Below, one piece after another: positions 1-10,759 of a stretch of DNA of 64,000 nt. This DNA comes from Roridomyces roridus. Lineage: Eukaryota > Basidiomycota > Agaricomycetes > Agaricales > Mycenaceae. How positions within the stretch are numbered: position 1 is the first letter of the stretch; each line of letters begins with the position of its first letter. The position numbers and the translations under genes are program-made. Below the pieces are notes generated by a model. The model was given only the letters and a program-made list of their open reading frames with translations, did no database searches and was not told the origin of the DNA. Location of the stretch: contig JARKIF010000017.1 in assembly GCA_029378245.1 (NCBI GenBank), positions 930,001 through 994,000 on the forward strand. Reading direction: 5' to 3'.

Positions 1-62
1 TCCCAAGAACCAAGTACCAAAAACAGCCAGTCTTTTATTTGATATATGGCGCGCCCAAACAC

Positions 63-69
63 TATAAAA
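63..69 (+). promoter_or_regulatory. TATA box of first HsbA-like gene
   Basis: A TATAAAA element lies 57 bp before the start codon at 126. The second copy of the gene has CATAAAA at 9461-9467, 60 bp before its start. The matching spacing in two paralogs supports both as core promoter elements. Confidence 0.6.
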
Positions 70-125
70 TGTGAGTTGATTCTCTCGTCTTTCCCCCAGC
101 AAACTCCTGCCCGTTTTACTCTCCA

Positions 126-943
126 ATGAAGCTCTCCTTCACCGCTACCTTCACCGCCCTCGCTGCTCTCGCTCTGCCCGTCACAGCGCAGTTGACGGAA
201 CAGCAGATTGTGAATGCCATCAACGCTGTGGCCACCATGTCCAGCAACGCGAATACTGCTCTCGAACCACTTTCAACGGCGACTGCAGGAGCCCAAGTCG
301 CGGCTTACTCCGAGGTCAGTATCTGCTGTCCGCTCGATGATCTCACATTTACGATGGAATGGATCGATAGGCTCTGGCCGAAGCCTTCACTGGCATCATC
401 ACCGCTGTTAATAGCACCATTCCCGCTCTTCTGGCAACGCCGCCATTTACGGAAGTAGCTCAAAATGTGCATTCTACGCGCCAGACGACGCCCGGGGCAG
501 CAGTTGTTGCGGCACTGGACAATGTGGGTAATCCTAGATATGTTGGACTCGCAGAGGCTCAAGTCACAACAGTTCGTTGCAATCCACCAGGCCCTTCTCG
601 CGACCGTCATCGGCAAACACTCCCCCTTCGCGCAATTTGCACTGACCGCGCCCATCGCAGCCGTGTTACGCATTCTGGAGGCAGTTGTTGATGTAAGCTC
701 GCCGCCTGAATTTCCATGCAATCGCTAAACTTACTCAATTGGCAGTCGTTCGCCTTCGCTTTAATCGCAGTGATCCCCACGCAGGCAACGGTGCCACAGC
801 TTTCGAGTCGGGCGGCACACACGATTTCCTCGGATCAGGCTGCATTGCAGACCGCGATCGGCAATACCATTACTACCTACAACGAAGTCTGCATTCCGAG
901 CCCGTTGTACCCCATTGTACTCCCTGTTTGCGCATCCGCTTGA
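126..943 (+). CDS. HsbA-like secreted surface protein, copy 1
   Basis: This encodes a secreted protein resembling hydrophobic surface-binding protein A (HsbA), a family that coats hydrophobic surfaces and helps recruit extracellular enzymes. The model has four exons, all joining in phase 0: 126-314, 371-523, 573-692 and 746-943, giving 219 aa. Residues 1-21 form a signal peptide (MKLSFTATF... ending PVTAQ). The remainder is an alanine-rich helical domain with VAALDN and FVAIHQALL stretches, and the C-terminus carries VCIPSPLYPIVLPVC with two cysteines. The 49-nt second intron starts at GTGGGT inside what looks like continuing reading frame, so a naive reading would see a frameshift. The paralog at 9527-10350 has the same exon plan and the same exon 1 and 2 lengths. 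The family call rests on recognition of the overall pattern. Confidence 0.8.
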
Positions 944-2066
944 GAGCAATCCAAGCTGGAGAGTCGGAGTATTCTGGTTTGATTCTGGTGTTCAAATTTA
1001 TGTTGGTTTTCAATTTACCTGTTGTGCCAGTATCTGGATTTCTGCGTGTTATTAGACATCCTGTGTATATTAGTCTTCACAAACGATTTTCTTTTTTGCC
1101 TCTGATCACTCTGCACAGCGAAGCCGTTGTTCCGCAATACTGACGCCGCTGAGCGACAGCAACTCCAGCCATCATCAATGCATCAAATCGTACTTGATGC
1201 AACTTCGGTTTGTTTGCTGACTTGCGGCGTTTCTAGTGAAATATCCGCTGTCCTTATCACAAAAAAGGCCGACTGTTCACCTGTCTGGTTACCGATTGGG
1301 AGCTCCGAGCTGGCAGGACTAATTTCAGGATTTCTTCGGCTCGGATCAACTTGAAGCGAGTGATCGCTTGATCAATATCACATACCTTCTCCCAAACGCC
1401 CATCTCAAATCCTCGCGGTCGGCATCGACAAAGCACATCATACAAGGCCTGTCACATCCACTCTACATCACATCCTTCTGTCTCGGAAGATACGGATTAG
1501 GGATTGCTCAGAATGGGTCATTTCATGCCTGGGGCCTTGGCAGAGTCCAGAGAAAAACGACATCCGACTTTATCGCGCTGGTCCTCATTCCGCCTTTGGA
1601 TTCTTTCCTTAGATTCTCAAGCTAACCTTGGCTTCCCTGACATCAATGGCCAGCCGTCGCGCCCTGGATACCGTATCCGTCTGTCGCCCTAGCGTCACGC
1701 CCTGTTAAAATGGGCGCCTCGCCCAAAGTAACATCTTGACGGGCTACAGCTGCCGCTGGTGCACTGCACTGGGAATAGATGCATTCGCTCGAGTCTCGAA
1801 CAGGAATGCGATATGCAATATGTACTACGCATGGCCATCCTTTCCACACAGTTTGATCCAGAAAGGAAGAAGAACTGATATCGGGTGCGTCTCCGTCCAT
1901 TTATCTGACTCTGACTTGCGAAATTGGCTTTCATTCAGGAAACGTCGCGCCGGCTACAATTAGATTCCTCGCGACAGATGGTGATCCACACACAACAGCT
2001 TCAATGTCGCATATAAGCAGCAGGCCCTTAGCTCACCCAATCTGTCTCCCGCACGACCCCACCACG
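944..2066. other. Intergenic region without a supported gene
   Basis: Only short overlapping frames without signal peptide, domain or convincing splice pattern are visible. It contains the 3' flank of the HsbA-like gene and the 5' flank of the gene starting at 2067. No TATA box near 2067 was identified with confidence. Confidence 0.5.
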
Positions 2067-3379
2067 ATGAACTGCCAATTCTCCTTCGGCCCCAACCGCT
2101 CGTACTTTTGCAGCGCCGGATCCATGTACGCTTGGAGCAACAACATCCCCGCCGCGCTCGCTCGTATTCTCGGCGATCCGACTCACCCTCAAGCCGTCGA
2201 CACGCCTCGCGATCTGGGCTTCGCCATGGAACCAGGACTTTACGCGTTATGCTGGAAGTCGAAGCGCGGGCACGATTGGTGGGAGGGTAAGCGCATAGTT
2301 GTTCCTCAACTGCTAATTCATTGACGCTGGCGGAAGACAGCTGCCTGGGCCCTTCGTATACCCGCCTCGCGCGCTTCATCAAAAGTGCTGCCTCCCACGG
2401 AGTCCATACAACGCGCACGGTGTTTGGGCCATCCTCGTCTTTCTTCTCCGCCTCTCCGTCTGGGTACTCATGGCAAAACATCCCCGCCGCCCTGGAAGAA
2501 GATATTCATCACAGCATGAAGGTTCGCAGGCCGACGACGGTGGCGCTCGGCGTAGGCGGGGCGTACGTCGTGCTGTACCACGATGGGACCATCACCTTTG
2601 ATTTGAGAGGGCAGTATCCGCTGGTGGAGGCGATGATAAGGGATGTGGACGCGGCGGCCAAGAAGAGGGGGGTCATGGTGTGTACTCTTGCTCATCTGTT
2701 TCATCTGCTATCAGCTAACTCCTTCGCCCCGGTGTAGTACCTCGCACTAAACCCTTTCGTTGCGGGGGAGTATTACGCCGTGTACGGCAATGGCTCTGCG
2801 GCGTGGAACATTCCAACAGCTTGGAGTGCTGATGTTACGACTGTGAGCAGGCAGATCCGGCCCGCTGCGCTCGTCGGGGAAGAAGCTGAACCGATGTCGC
2901 CCGCGAGCCCGGGCGGTGCGATGCCAGGTGGAACCAGCCCAGCGCATTTGGACATTTCGAGTGCTGTGGGGTCGACGTCGGGCGGCACGAATACGCGACC
3001 ATCTTCGTTGTCAGTGGTCGCTGGTGGGACGACGAGCGGGGGTGGCGGATTGATGTCCTCGATCGTACATTCAGTCGAAACGGCCGTGACCGAGTTCAAC
3101 CCTGCCCCGCCGCCGCCGACATATGCGTACACTCCACCGCCCGTGCCTGCACAACCAGCTTCCCCACCTGCCACCCCCGCAGAGCCAAAACACAAGATGA
3201 CGCTAGCTGAGGGAATTCAATTCGGTATCAAGGCCGTGCAGGGGATCAACACGCTCGTGACTACGATCGAGAAGTTTGAGGGGGATGGGAATCAGAATCA
3301 GAACCAAAACCAAAATCAGGATCAACAAGGTTATCAAGACCAATTCCAGCAGCAGAATGGGTTCTATGCGGCGTACTGA
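2067..3379 (+). CDS. Unknown protein with proline/glutamine-rich tail
   Basis: No function is recognised. Three exons (2067-2286, 2337-2677, 2738-3379) join in phase and give 400 aa. The first 200 residues look like a folded domain rich in aromatic residues (FSFGPNRSYFC near the start, YAVYGNGSAAWNIP near residue 200) with two similar halves: both contain a segment ending in a tryptophan or serine-tryptophan plus NIPAAL (near residues 18 and 130), which suggests an internal duplication. The second half is low complexity, with Gly/Ser and proline stretches, then a short predicted helix and a C-terminal (NQ)n repeat of about 14 residues. There is no signal peptide or membrane segment. The start was chosen at the ATG in a CACCACG context. 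Similar proteins are common as hypotheticals in Agaricomycetes, by recollection only. Confidence 0.65.
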
Positions 3380-3455
3380 ATTCGACTACTTATTTACATT
3401 ACATTACATTTAGGGTACAATACTTGTCGACGATAATGAATTGAATAGGCTGTAA

Positions 3456-5054
3456 CTAGAATTCCAAATCACCCTCCACATCCCTCGCCTCGCCCCTTGG
3501 TCGACTAACGAAATGAATGGGTCCGGAAAGCGTCCCACTTCCACTACGCACACCGGTGACGTCCCCGCGGGATGGAGCAGCTGCGACGTGGAGGTTGATC
3601 ATGAGGCGAAGCATCATCGTTGCAGAGATTCTGTGGGGTGGCGAGGTGAATTCGTGTGGGGGGAGAGAAAGAAGAGAACGCACGCGGATGTGAACCACGT
3701 CAGTGAGGTTGAGGTATATATCTGTCGGGTTACGACTCAGCCAGACTTCCGCCATCTACTCGCAAGGGGACCTACGTCGCCGAACTAGGAACAAGTTCAG
3801 TTGAAGGGTGCGATGGAAGCTGAAATATATATACGCACGTAGAACACGAGTATGTTGGCCACATTTGCCAGGGATATTAGGCTGAATGGGTGTGAGGGAT
3901 CCCTTCACTTGAGTAGGGAAATCACACTTGCACGAAATACAGTATTCCTGTATGCCTATCAATACGAGCAGAGGAGCTGCTATTGAGAACACGCACCATC
4001 GCGGATTAACACTCCCCAGAGTGACCCCGGGACAGCAGTCGTTCCCTGGCCGTGTGTATATGCGCGGTAGAGGATGAGGGAGATGGCTATGACGTCCCCA
4101 CCGAGTCTTCATAGCAAGGGAGAAAAAACCTTATCAGACAAAGAAGAAAAATGAGATTGAAACGTACTGTGCGCCCCAAGCGCCGATCAAATCTGCTTGG
4201 GTATTAGACGAGCAAAAGGTCGGGTGGAGAATGCGTACGGAGTTCCCTGTCGTTCAGGCATGTTAGACTGTTCATAGATGAGGGGGAAGATCGTACTGGA
4301 CCCTGGAGTCGGGGACGTAGCACCCGGGGGCGTGGACACTGACTGTGGGGGCTTTGCCTGTGGGTACGATGGCGTACTAGCAGCGTAAATACAGAAATAT
4401 TTCCCTTGAGATGGAGAGCACTCACGGCGCTCACTCCCACAGTTATCATCACGGCACAAGCCATGAAAACAACGAGGCGCTTGCTCAAAGCGTACATGGC
4501 GTAGATTCGGAGACAGATTGTGACTGCGTTCGATATGAGTTTTCTCGGACGTGGGGAAGAAGAAAGTGGACGTCACCTGCGATCATGATTTCCTGCGCAA
4601 GGATGAGGAACCCGACTAGGATATCCAGGACGGAGCATCTATAGTTCGTGAGTGGAACGACTAGGGAATGAATTCGTTCACGGACGTCTGCCGAGTTGAA
4701 TCGCGTTGGAACCAGCTTAAAAGATTTGAAAGATACACGCACCTTTGGCCCGAAGTCGACAAAAGTATCCAACGCCACCACGATGTTGGAGCAGAAGGAA
4801 AAGTATCGGAGGCACAAGAACCATGCGGAGGGGAACGAGCGTCGTGTCGGCCAGACGTGTCGGATTTCGGGTCCAAGGGTTAGGATGTGGTCGTAGGCCA
4901 TTATCACTGAGCCTCTGTGTGAGTTTTGCTCTGGAATTGAGGGTAGAGTAGAGGCTTACCGATCCCGGAGAGGAAGAGCGAGCGGCTGAGTTGGCTGGAG
5001 GAGTTTATGAGTTATGAGTTGTGGGTCGGACGCCGAGGCACTGGACTCACACAT
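3456..5054 (-). CDS. DUF6533-type multi-pass membrane protein
   Basis: The protein belongs to the large basidiomycete DUF6533 family of predicted seven-helix membrane proteins of unknown function. The diagnostic N-terminal motif is present in exon 2 (AYDHILTLGPEIRHVW, followed by a helix running into DTFVDFGPK). Exon 1 is 5054-4960 and exon 2 is 4914-4743, joining in phase. Later short exons encode VLDILVGFLILAQEIMIAG (near 4610), MYALSKRLVVFMACAVM (near 4490), VLIRDG (near 4010), SLANVANILVFYV (near 3870) and the last exon, ending MMLRLMINLHVAA plus a polar tail (3620-3456). All are expected landmarks of the family. Borders of the exons between 4440 and 3760 are uncertain. The start could lie further upstream, since the frame stays open to 5168. 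Confidence 0.7.
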
Positions 5055-5577
5055 CCCGTTCCATCGTGTGGAAATCCATACGTGCACCAGTTGTGCTAGA
5101 AGAGAAGAGAAGACAAAGAGGATTTGAAACTGGTTATTCTTCCGGGTTTGGGTATAGACAGCCAGCATGAATATAACTTATTAAAGTAGACATATTACGG
5201 TAGAAATCTGACATTCAGGACTTTTGCGAGACCCCGTGGGTATGTTTCATGCTAGTCGGATAGCGCGTGGTTGTGTGAAACGCTAACGGCGTTTCCCAAA
5301 AGTCCTTCATTGGGGTGTCAGAATTTGAATTCCGCGTAGGTTGCTGGCGTCGAGCGGCTGATGGAGATGACTTGGCCATGTTCAAAAAGGTCAGGCAGTC
5401 CAAGCGCCGTGCAGCCTCCGGTCGATAAATGGTATGAGCAAGCTGGTCGGGACTCGGTGGAGAAGGAAGCGAAGAGACGAGTCCGTCACAATGTGACGAT
5501 GATGGCAAGTCGTTCTCACAGTGGTCACGTTATGGTCATGACAAATCTATCACTCTTCTTTTCTCTCACATCTTCCA
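5055..5577. other. Intergenic region, divergent upstream regions
   Basis: This separates the minus-strand DUF6533 gene from the plus-strand gene starting at 5578. No gene is supported. A short frame at 5538-5615 (MVMTNLSLFF...) overlaps the next gene's start and could be an upstream ORF. Confidence 0.4.
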
Positions 5578-6229
5578 ATGCCCTCAATGTCAACGCCACA
5601 AGCCCGCTCGAGTGAAATCGACGACATCATCATCATCCTCCTCCGAGGCAGCCCTGCAGGGCAGGATTGCGTTGGGATTGCGAATCTCTTGTGCGAGACT
5701 TCGGTGCGCTGTCAAGTGCGCATGGAAGTACTCAGATAAAAGAGGGATAGGCCGAAACCTCCGACCTCGATGTACGGCGACGTCGTCCTTCACGACGAGG
5801 ATGGCCACGAGCCCCTCCTGCGCGACGGCTACAGCACCTTTCTTCTGGCTCTCTTCACTTGCTCGAGCTCGCGACCAACTTCGGCGGTACTAGTACTCTA
5901 CCGTTTCAATCCTCCGTCAAACATCTATTACTGGGACCCGACTGCTCCTCCCCACCTCAACCTTATCGTGTACCACGCAGCCTACCTTGGTACTTCTCAC
6001 ACCGAGCTGACGACAAATCCCGCAATGCGCTATCTCCTCAAGGTGTGGCGCTGGCGCTCGTCGTTTCCAATCTGATTACAAGAATACCCCTCCAATCGCT
6101 CTCTCTACCTATCCTCGTGGCGTGCGCTCGAATGTCGACGCTTCCCTTGCACTCGCCGGCTGCGGTAGCGGGACAAGTTCGCCACCCAGAGGCTCCACAA
6201 ATTTACAATTTACCAAAGACCTGGGTTGA
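5578..6229 (+). pseudogene. Unknown protein gene with an in-frame stop
   Basis: The frame from the ATG at 5578 continues past an in-frame TAA at 5737-5739 and stays open to an intron at 6043-6082 (40 nt), which joins in phase to a last exon at 6083-6229. Read through the stop, the product would be about 203 aa, with stretches such as SEIDDIIIILLRGSPAGQD before the stop and VVLHDEDGHEPLL and IYYWDPTAPPHLNLIVYHAA after it, which look like real protein. No signal peptide or membrane helix is seen and no family is recognised. Keeping frame on both sides suggests a recent nonsense change in a once intact gene. Alternatives are a short product starting at the in-frame ATG at 5770, or an assembly error at 5737. 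Confidence 0.4.
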
Positions 6230-6304
6230 AATCTAGACCACGCATATTCTTGTCGGTGACCTGGCCGTTTCGATATAACTCCTCCCTTTTATAGCTGGGC
6301 CTCG

Positions 6305-6312
6305 TATATAAG
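6305..6312 (+). promoter_or_regulatory. TATA box of small cysteine-rich peptide gene
   Basis: TATATAAG lies 43 bp before the last base preceding the start codon at 6355, a typical distance for a fungal TATA promoter. It supports transcription of the otherwise easily missed small gene. Confidence 0.6.
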
Positions 6313-6354
6313 TATAGCGGGTTTGCGTGCCAGCAGGCCTCAATCCCTCCAGCC

Positions 6355-6792
6355 ATGTTGCAGAAGATCCTCTCCGCTCATCTTGTCTTTGCTCTCACCA
6401 TCCTTGCTCTGGTGCACGAAGGTGTAACTGTCCCGCAGAGTGCTACGTGTACGTCGATTCCCGCTCGGAGTTCTCTCGACAATCTCTGATTAGCGGTACT
6501 TTCGGACAGGTTTGACGTCCGATGTGAGTACGCACCATTCAATTCTGTCACCGACGTTCATCCGCTTTCCTCGTGTACTAGGATTGTGAGTGCCAACCCC
6601 CCCTTATCGGCAACACGGCTTCGAGCAGCGAGCTGAAACCTGACTCCCAGGCCCCACCAGCCAAACCTGCTGCATCCTCCCAACAAGTCCATCGCAGAAT
6701 AGTGGAACGTGAGTGTCCGCTCCGGATCTCCCTCTTGTTTCTCTGGAGGCTGATGATGAGTACATAGATGCGGACGGTTTTGTCTCGGGTGA
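6355..6792 (+). CDS. Six-cysteine secreted peptide with 4-nt microexon
   Basis: This is a very small secreted protein of 64 aa. Five exons (6355-6448, 6510-6523, 6582-6585, 6651-6708, 6768-6792) join in phase; the third is only 4 nt (GATT), flanked by good donor and acceptor sites. Exon 1 encodes a hydrophobic signal peptide (MLQKILSAHLVFALTILAL) of about 22-28 residues. The mature part has six cysteines spaced C-x5-C-x5-CC-x12-C-x3-C, the order found in inhibitor-cystine-knot (knottin) folds. Without the microexon the frame and the second cysteine are lost, which argues that it is real. Its role is unknown; small knotted peptides in fungi can be effectors, inhibitors or antimicrobial, and none of these is shown here. 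No domain other than the cysteine pattern is visible. Confidence 0.6.
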
Positions 6793-9526
6793 ACTTGGTG
6801 GCCCATTGACCGCCGGGAAGCTCATCGGATGGCGCGGAATTCATTCATCTCTTGAATTCACTGGATTTTATACGGGATATTAGTACATTACATAGTGTCT
6901 AATGGGCTGTGGCGAATAATTTGGGGGTCAACTGATCCAATCATCTAAATATGCGAGTTGAGCCCCTGGAAGGGAGACGGTGTTGGCGATCATGGCTTCC
7001 TGCCTGAAGTGCTTCATCGCCGTGTTCAAGACTGGGACCGGCTGCTTTTTCAGCCCCGCTCGGTGCCAGGTATCTCTGGGTGGAGATTATTCTGGCGATC
7101 GGCCTGATCCCGGCATGTCCATGGAACTGGTGTTCATCAAGTCACGCCTGTGACGCTTTTGCTCTCAACTCCCATGACCTCTCAGTTTCCCTCCCGAGTT
7201 GGAGCGGTACATCCTCCAGCGCATTGATCAATTGCAACCTCTAGGCTCTACCGCTGGCAAGAAGTCTTTACCCAGACCGGCTCTTGTCGTCCACCGGGGA
7301 ACTCGGTGGACCAACTGCGACATTCGTTTTTCTTGCGGAAGGCCTGATGCGGTACCAGAATCAAGCCTTCACGATATTGGTTGTCAACCTCAAGTGATCT
7401 CTGAACCAAAGGAACAGGAAATTCCCCGCGCTGCGATATCGAGAGAGAATTCACTGCGGCATCCGGACTCCGGGCACATGCTGCCCTTTGGCTGATCTGC
7501 ACTGTATTCTTCATATATGATCCGTGTCATGCTCCTTCAAGCGTCGCTCTTTTCATCTGAATCTCGCGCTGAACACTCCCCTAGTAATTCAGACTTCTCT
7601 CCCAATTCTCCTCGTTCTAAGAACCCTCAAAGTCGGTCTCTCCGTCTCGCTATTGATGCTCGAATCGGCTTCAGTCAAGTACATAACCATCCAGCTGACT
7701 CAACTCGGAGTTTGCGCAGTCGACCGGCTACGTACCTGTGTCTACTCGCCTTGTCGGTTTCCTGGTGAAGGCAACTTGCCACACCACATTTGCATCAAGT
7801 GGAGTCTTAGGTCTAAGCGGCACATGCACCTCTAAGAACAGCCATTTTCCCCTCATCACGCCCGCATGGTCTCCGCTTATTGGTGTTACATACTTTGGTC
7901 AGTAGGCCAGTATTACCTGAGAACCAGCGGGCAGCTCATACGAACAGGTTCCGCGATGATTGCAATGCGCTCCCCATCGACTGGCGTATGGCTTCTGCTT
8001 GTGCAGCCGGGCCGCTCGGCTTTGTATCCAACTTGGAATGGGCCTCTGTGATTGGCGCAGACGCCCTTCTTCTTCCCTTCTCGAACATCATCACATCTAC
8101 GTCTTCCAACCGTTCGAGCTGTCATTGTTCATCCAGTTCACGATCAGCGGACCCTAGTGGTGCAAACGGCCCGGAAAATTTACCGGTCTGGCTTGGCCAG
8201 TGTCGGCGGACCCGAGTTTTGGTTTGATCCAAACTCATTCAGTTGGATTGAAAAACCACCATTCGTTTCGAGCACTGTTTTTCGGGGTGCTAGGTGTGTC
8301 TGGCTACTACCGGTATATAGTACCCTGGATCAAGTATAGCTGTCGCCCATGTCAACATCGTGAACATTCTCATCACTGGGAAAATTACATCGCCGGGTGC
8401 TGAATCTAAAAGTTCATCAACTACCTCGACATCAACTACCTCGACATTAAGTTTCTCTCATGCCGAAATCGATGCATTGAAGTTGAATTTGAGCTGGTTG
8501 GGTTTCATTTCTTTTGGCTGTGGTTGCCAGCAAACGAATCAAACTTGAATTGGAATCGAGGTCCGCTCAATGGGTTCCCAGACGCGCGCCTCACCCCATA
8601 CGGTGGCGTCACTCCTCGAATTCTCGCCCCTGCGCCGCCATCCGTAAGCCAAAGCTCTGGAGCACTTTCAAAAATATTTCACTCAGAGTTTGACGGTTCT
8701 CGGGCATCTTCTCAAGGTGCTCAGTTAGCTCGCACATCTGTCCGAGGGAGTTAGAAGATTACTCAAGGTAGCTTCTGTGGGCGGCGGTGATCCACACCGA
8801 AGACGATGCGCTGGACGATGCGCTGCCAATTTGAAGATGGGTGTGAAAGCTGCTTGCGCATGGCACCGTCTCATTAGTACACCTGCACGCCAATTTTGCA
8901 ACAGGGAATGAAGGAGATGAGCAACCGCTCCAACCAATGCTCCAAGATACTTAGCGCTCGAAAGGTTGAATACGCCAAGAGTACGTTAAGCTACCAACAA
9001 CACCCGTGAAATCCGTTGAAAGGCCACTAATGAGAAAGGCAATGGCTCCACCTGGGATGTAACGGGTCTTTTAACGGAGGTGGAGCCCTGAGATGACTGG
9101 CTGAGAAAGCCCAAGTCGATCCCGATTTAGTCGCGCGTGAGGGTCAACTTTGACAGCCCTCCGCGACAACTTTGAAATGAACGGACACAGCTGAGATAAT
9201 GGACCAACCAGGTCGTCAATTTGTAATCCATCGTATACTTATTTTGTCGATAAATTCCAGCCTGAGCACCGTTCACATCTGGAATCTTGGCAAGTAGAAA
9301 ACCGGTGACGGCTTGGTTCGGAAACCCATGCGGGTCTGGGACACTTCTTTGCTAAAAACCCACAAGTAGATGGCGTCCGTGGTTCTCGAGAATCAAGTAC
9401 TAAGAACAACATGTCTTTTATTATTTGCACCCCGACCGCTGTAACAGCACGCCCGAGCAGCATAAAATGAGAGGCGGTTCTGTCGTCTTTTCCCCAGCAG
9501 ATTCTTGCCCATTGACTCTTTCTTCA
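6793..9526. other. 2.7-kb region without a supported gene
   Basis: Many short frames occur on both strands, but none has a signal peptide, recognisable domain or consistent exon chain. Two stretches look vaguely protein-like on the plus strand (7524-7835, 7880-8227, the latter ending near HHIYVFQPFELSLFIQF in another frame). They may be remnants of a decayed gene. Short tandem copies of ACTACCTCGACATC occur at about 8419-8445. Confidence 0.4.
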
Positions 9527-10350
9527 ATGAAGCTCTCCCTCACAGCTACATTCATCGCACTCGCTGCTCTCGCTCTGCCCGTCACAGCGCAAGTGACGGA
9601 ACCAGAGATCGTCAAGGACATCAACGCTGCGGCCAATCTGTCCAGCAACGCGAACGCTGCTCTTCAACCACTTTCCACTGCGACGGCAGGGGCCCAAGTG
9701 GTTGTTTTCGAGGTGGTCAGTATCCTTTTTTCCCGCTGTATTGCCTCGTATTAACGACGGGACTGATTTATAGAACCTGGTCAACGACTTCACTGGCATT
9801 ATCAACGCTGTCAATGCCACCATTCCCGCCCTTCAGGCGACGCCTCCGTTCCCGAGTGTAGCTCAAAATGTGCACGCCCTTCGTCAGGAGACGCCCGGGG
9901 CAGAAGTTGTTGCCGCACTGGACAATGTGGGCAATCCCGGACATATTGAACTTGCAGCGGCACAAGTACTGATATGACGACAGTTCGTTGAAATTCACCA
10001 GGCCTTCCTCGCGACCGTCATTGGCAAACACTCCATCTTTGCGCAATTTGCAATTGAACTCACCGCGCCCATTGCGGCCGTGTTACGCAGTCTCGAAATA
10101 GTGGTTGATGTGAATCCCCCCGCTTCCACACGTTGACCGAACTTACTCAATTCAACAGGCGGTTGCCGACGCCCTGATTGCATTGATCCCCACGCAGGCA
10201 ACCGTGCCGGGCCTGTCCAGTCGGGCGGCAGACACGATTTCCTCGGATAAGGCTGCATTGGACACCGCGATCGGCAATACCGTTAACACCTACATCGAGG
10301 TCTGTGTTCCGAGTCCATTGTACCCCATCATACTTCCTGTTTGCACATGA
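9527..10350 (+). CDS. HsbA-like secreted surface protein, copy 2
   Basis: This is a paralog of the gene at 126-943. Exons are 9527-9715, 9774-9926, 9984-10109 and 10159-10350, giving 219 aa. Exons 1 and 2 have exactly the lengths of copy 1, exon 3 is two codons longer (FAIELTAPIA versus FALTAPIA) and exon 4 two codons shorter. The signal peptide (MKLSLTATFIALAALALPV) and the C-terminal VCVPSPLYPIILPVCT match copy 1. The 57-nt second intron begins at GTGGGC after VAALDN; ignoring it leaves a false in-frame TGA near 9976. The two copies lie 8.6 kb apart in the same orientation with unrelated genes between, so the duplication is not a simple tandem today. The role is inferred to be binding of hydrophobic surfaces. 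Confidence 0.82.
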
Positions 10351-10650
10351 GCAATTTCCCCAAAAGTTTCCCTTACATAGTTCCTGCGAGGGCTGCAGAC
10401 TCGGAATATTTTTTGTGTGTTCAAACCTATGTTGATTTTTTGATTTACCTGTGTACTTGCTTGCAAAAAATGTTGAACGGAAGAACGACCGCCTGCATGC
10501 GTTACCCCAAGAGTTCCCAAGTGGTTCTACATAAATCAAAGGGCAGACTATTTGCGTGGGACTGTACGCGATGAACTGAAAGGTTTTCACTGTGCAATAT
10601 ATCTAACTACTTTTCCGATAGGAATGCCAGGACAAGCGCCTTTACGTTGT

Positions 10651-10759
10651 GACACTTTGGCCGAGTGGTTAAGGCGATGCCCTGCTATGCTCGGCTACGA
10701 GAATGTTAAGTTTCAGGCATTGGGGTTTCCCCGCGTGTGTTCGAATCGCACAGGTGTCG
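10651..10759 (+). tRNA. tRNA-Ser(GCT) with intron
   Basis: The acceptor stem pairs GACACTT (10651-10657) with AGGTGTC (10752-10758), with discriminator G at 10759. The D-arm holds the A-box TGGCCGAGTGG. The anticodon stem pairs ATGCC (10677-10681) with GGCAT (10716-10720), with anticodon GCT at 10684-10686. A 27-nt intron at 10688-10714 interrupts the loop after position 37, the standard place. A long variable arm (GGGG-TTT-CCCC) marks a class II tRNA, as expected for serine. The B-box is GTTCGAATC. A short T-run follows at about 10766. Confidence 0.93.

Noticed and set aside
9966..9983. Apparent 18-nt intron (and 10-nt counterpart at 563-572) in the HsbA-like genes, or a frameshift there
   Set aside because: A normal intron of 57 nt (49 nt in copy 1) starting at GTGGGC/GTGGGT restores frame and matches the family sequence, so no ultrashort intron is needed.
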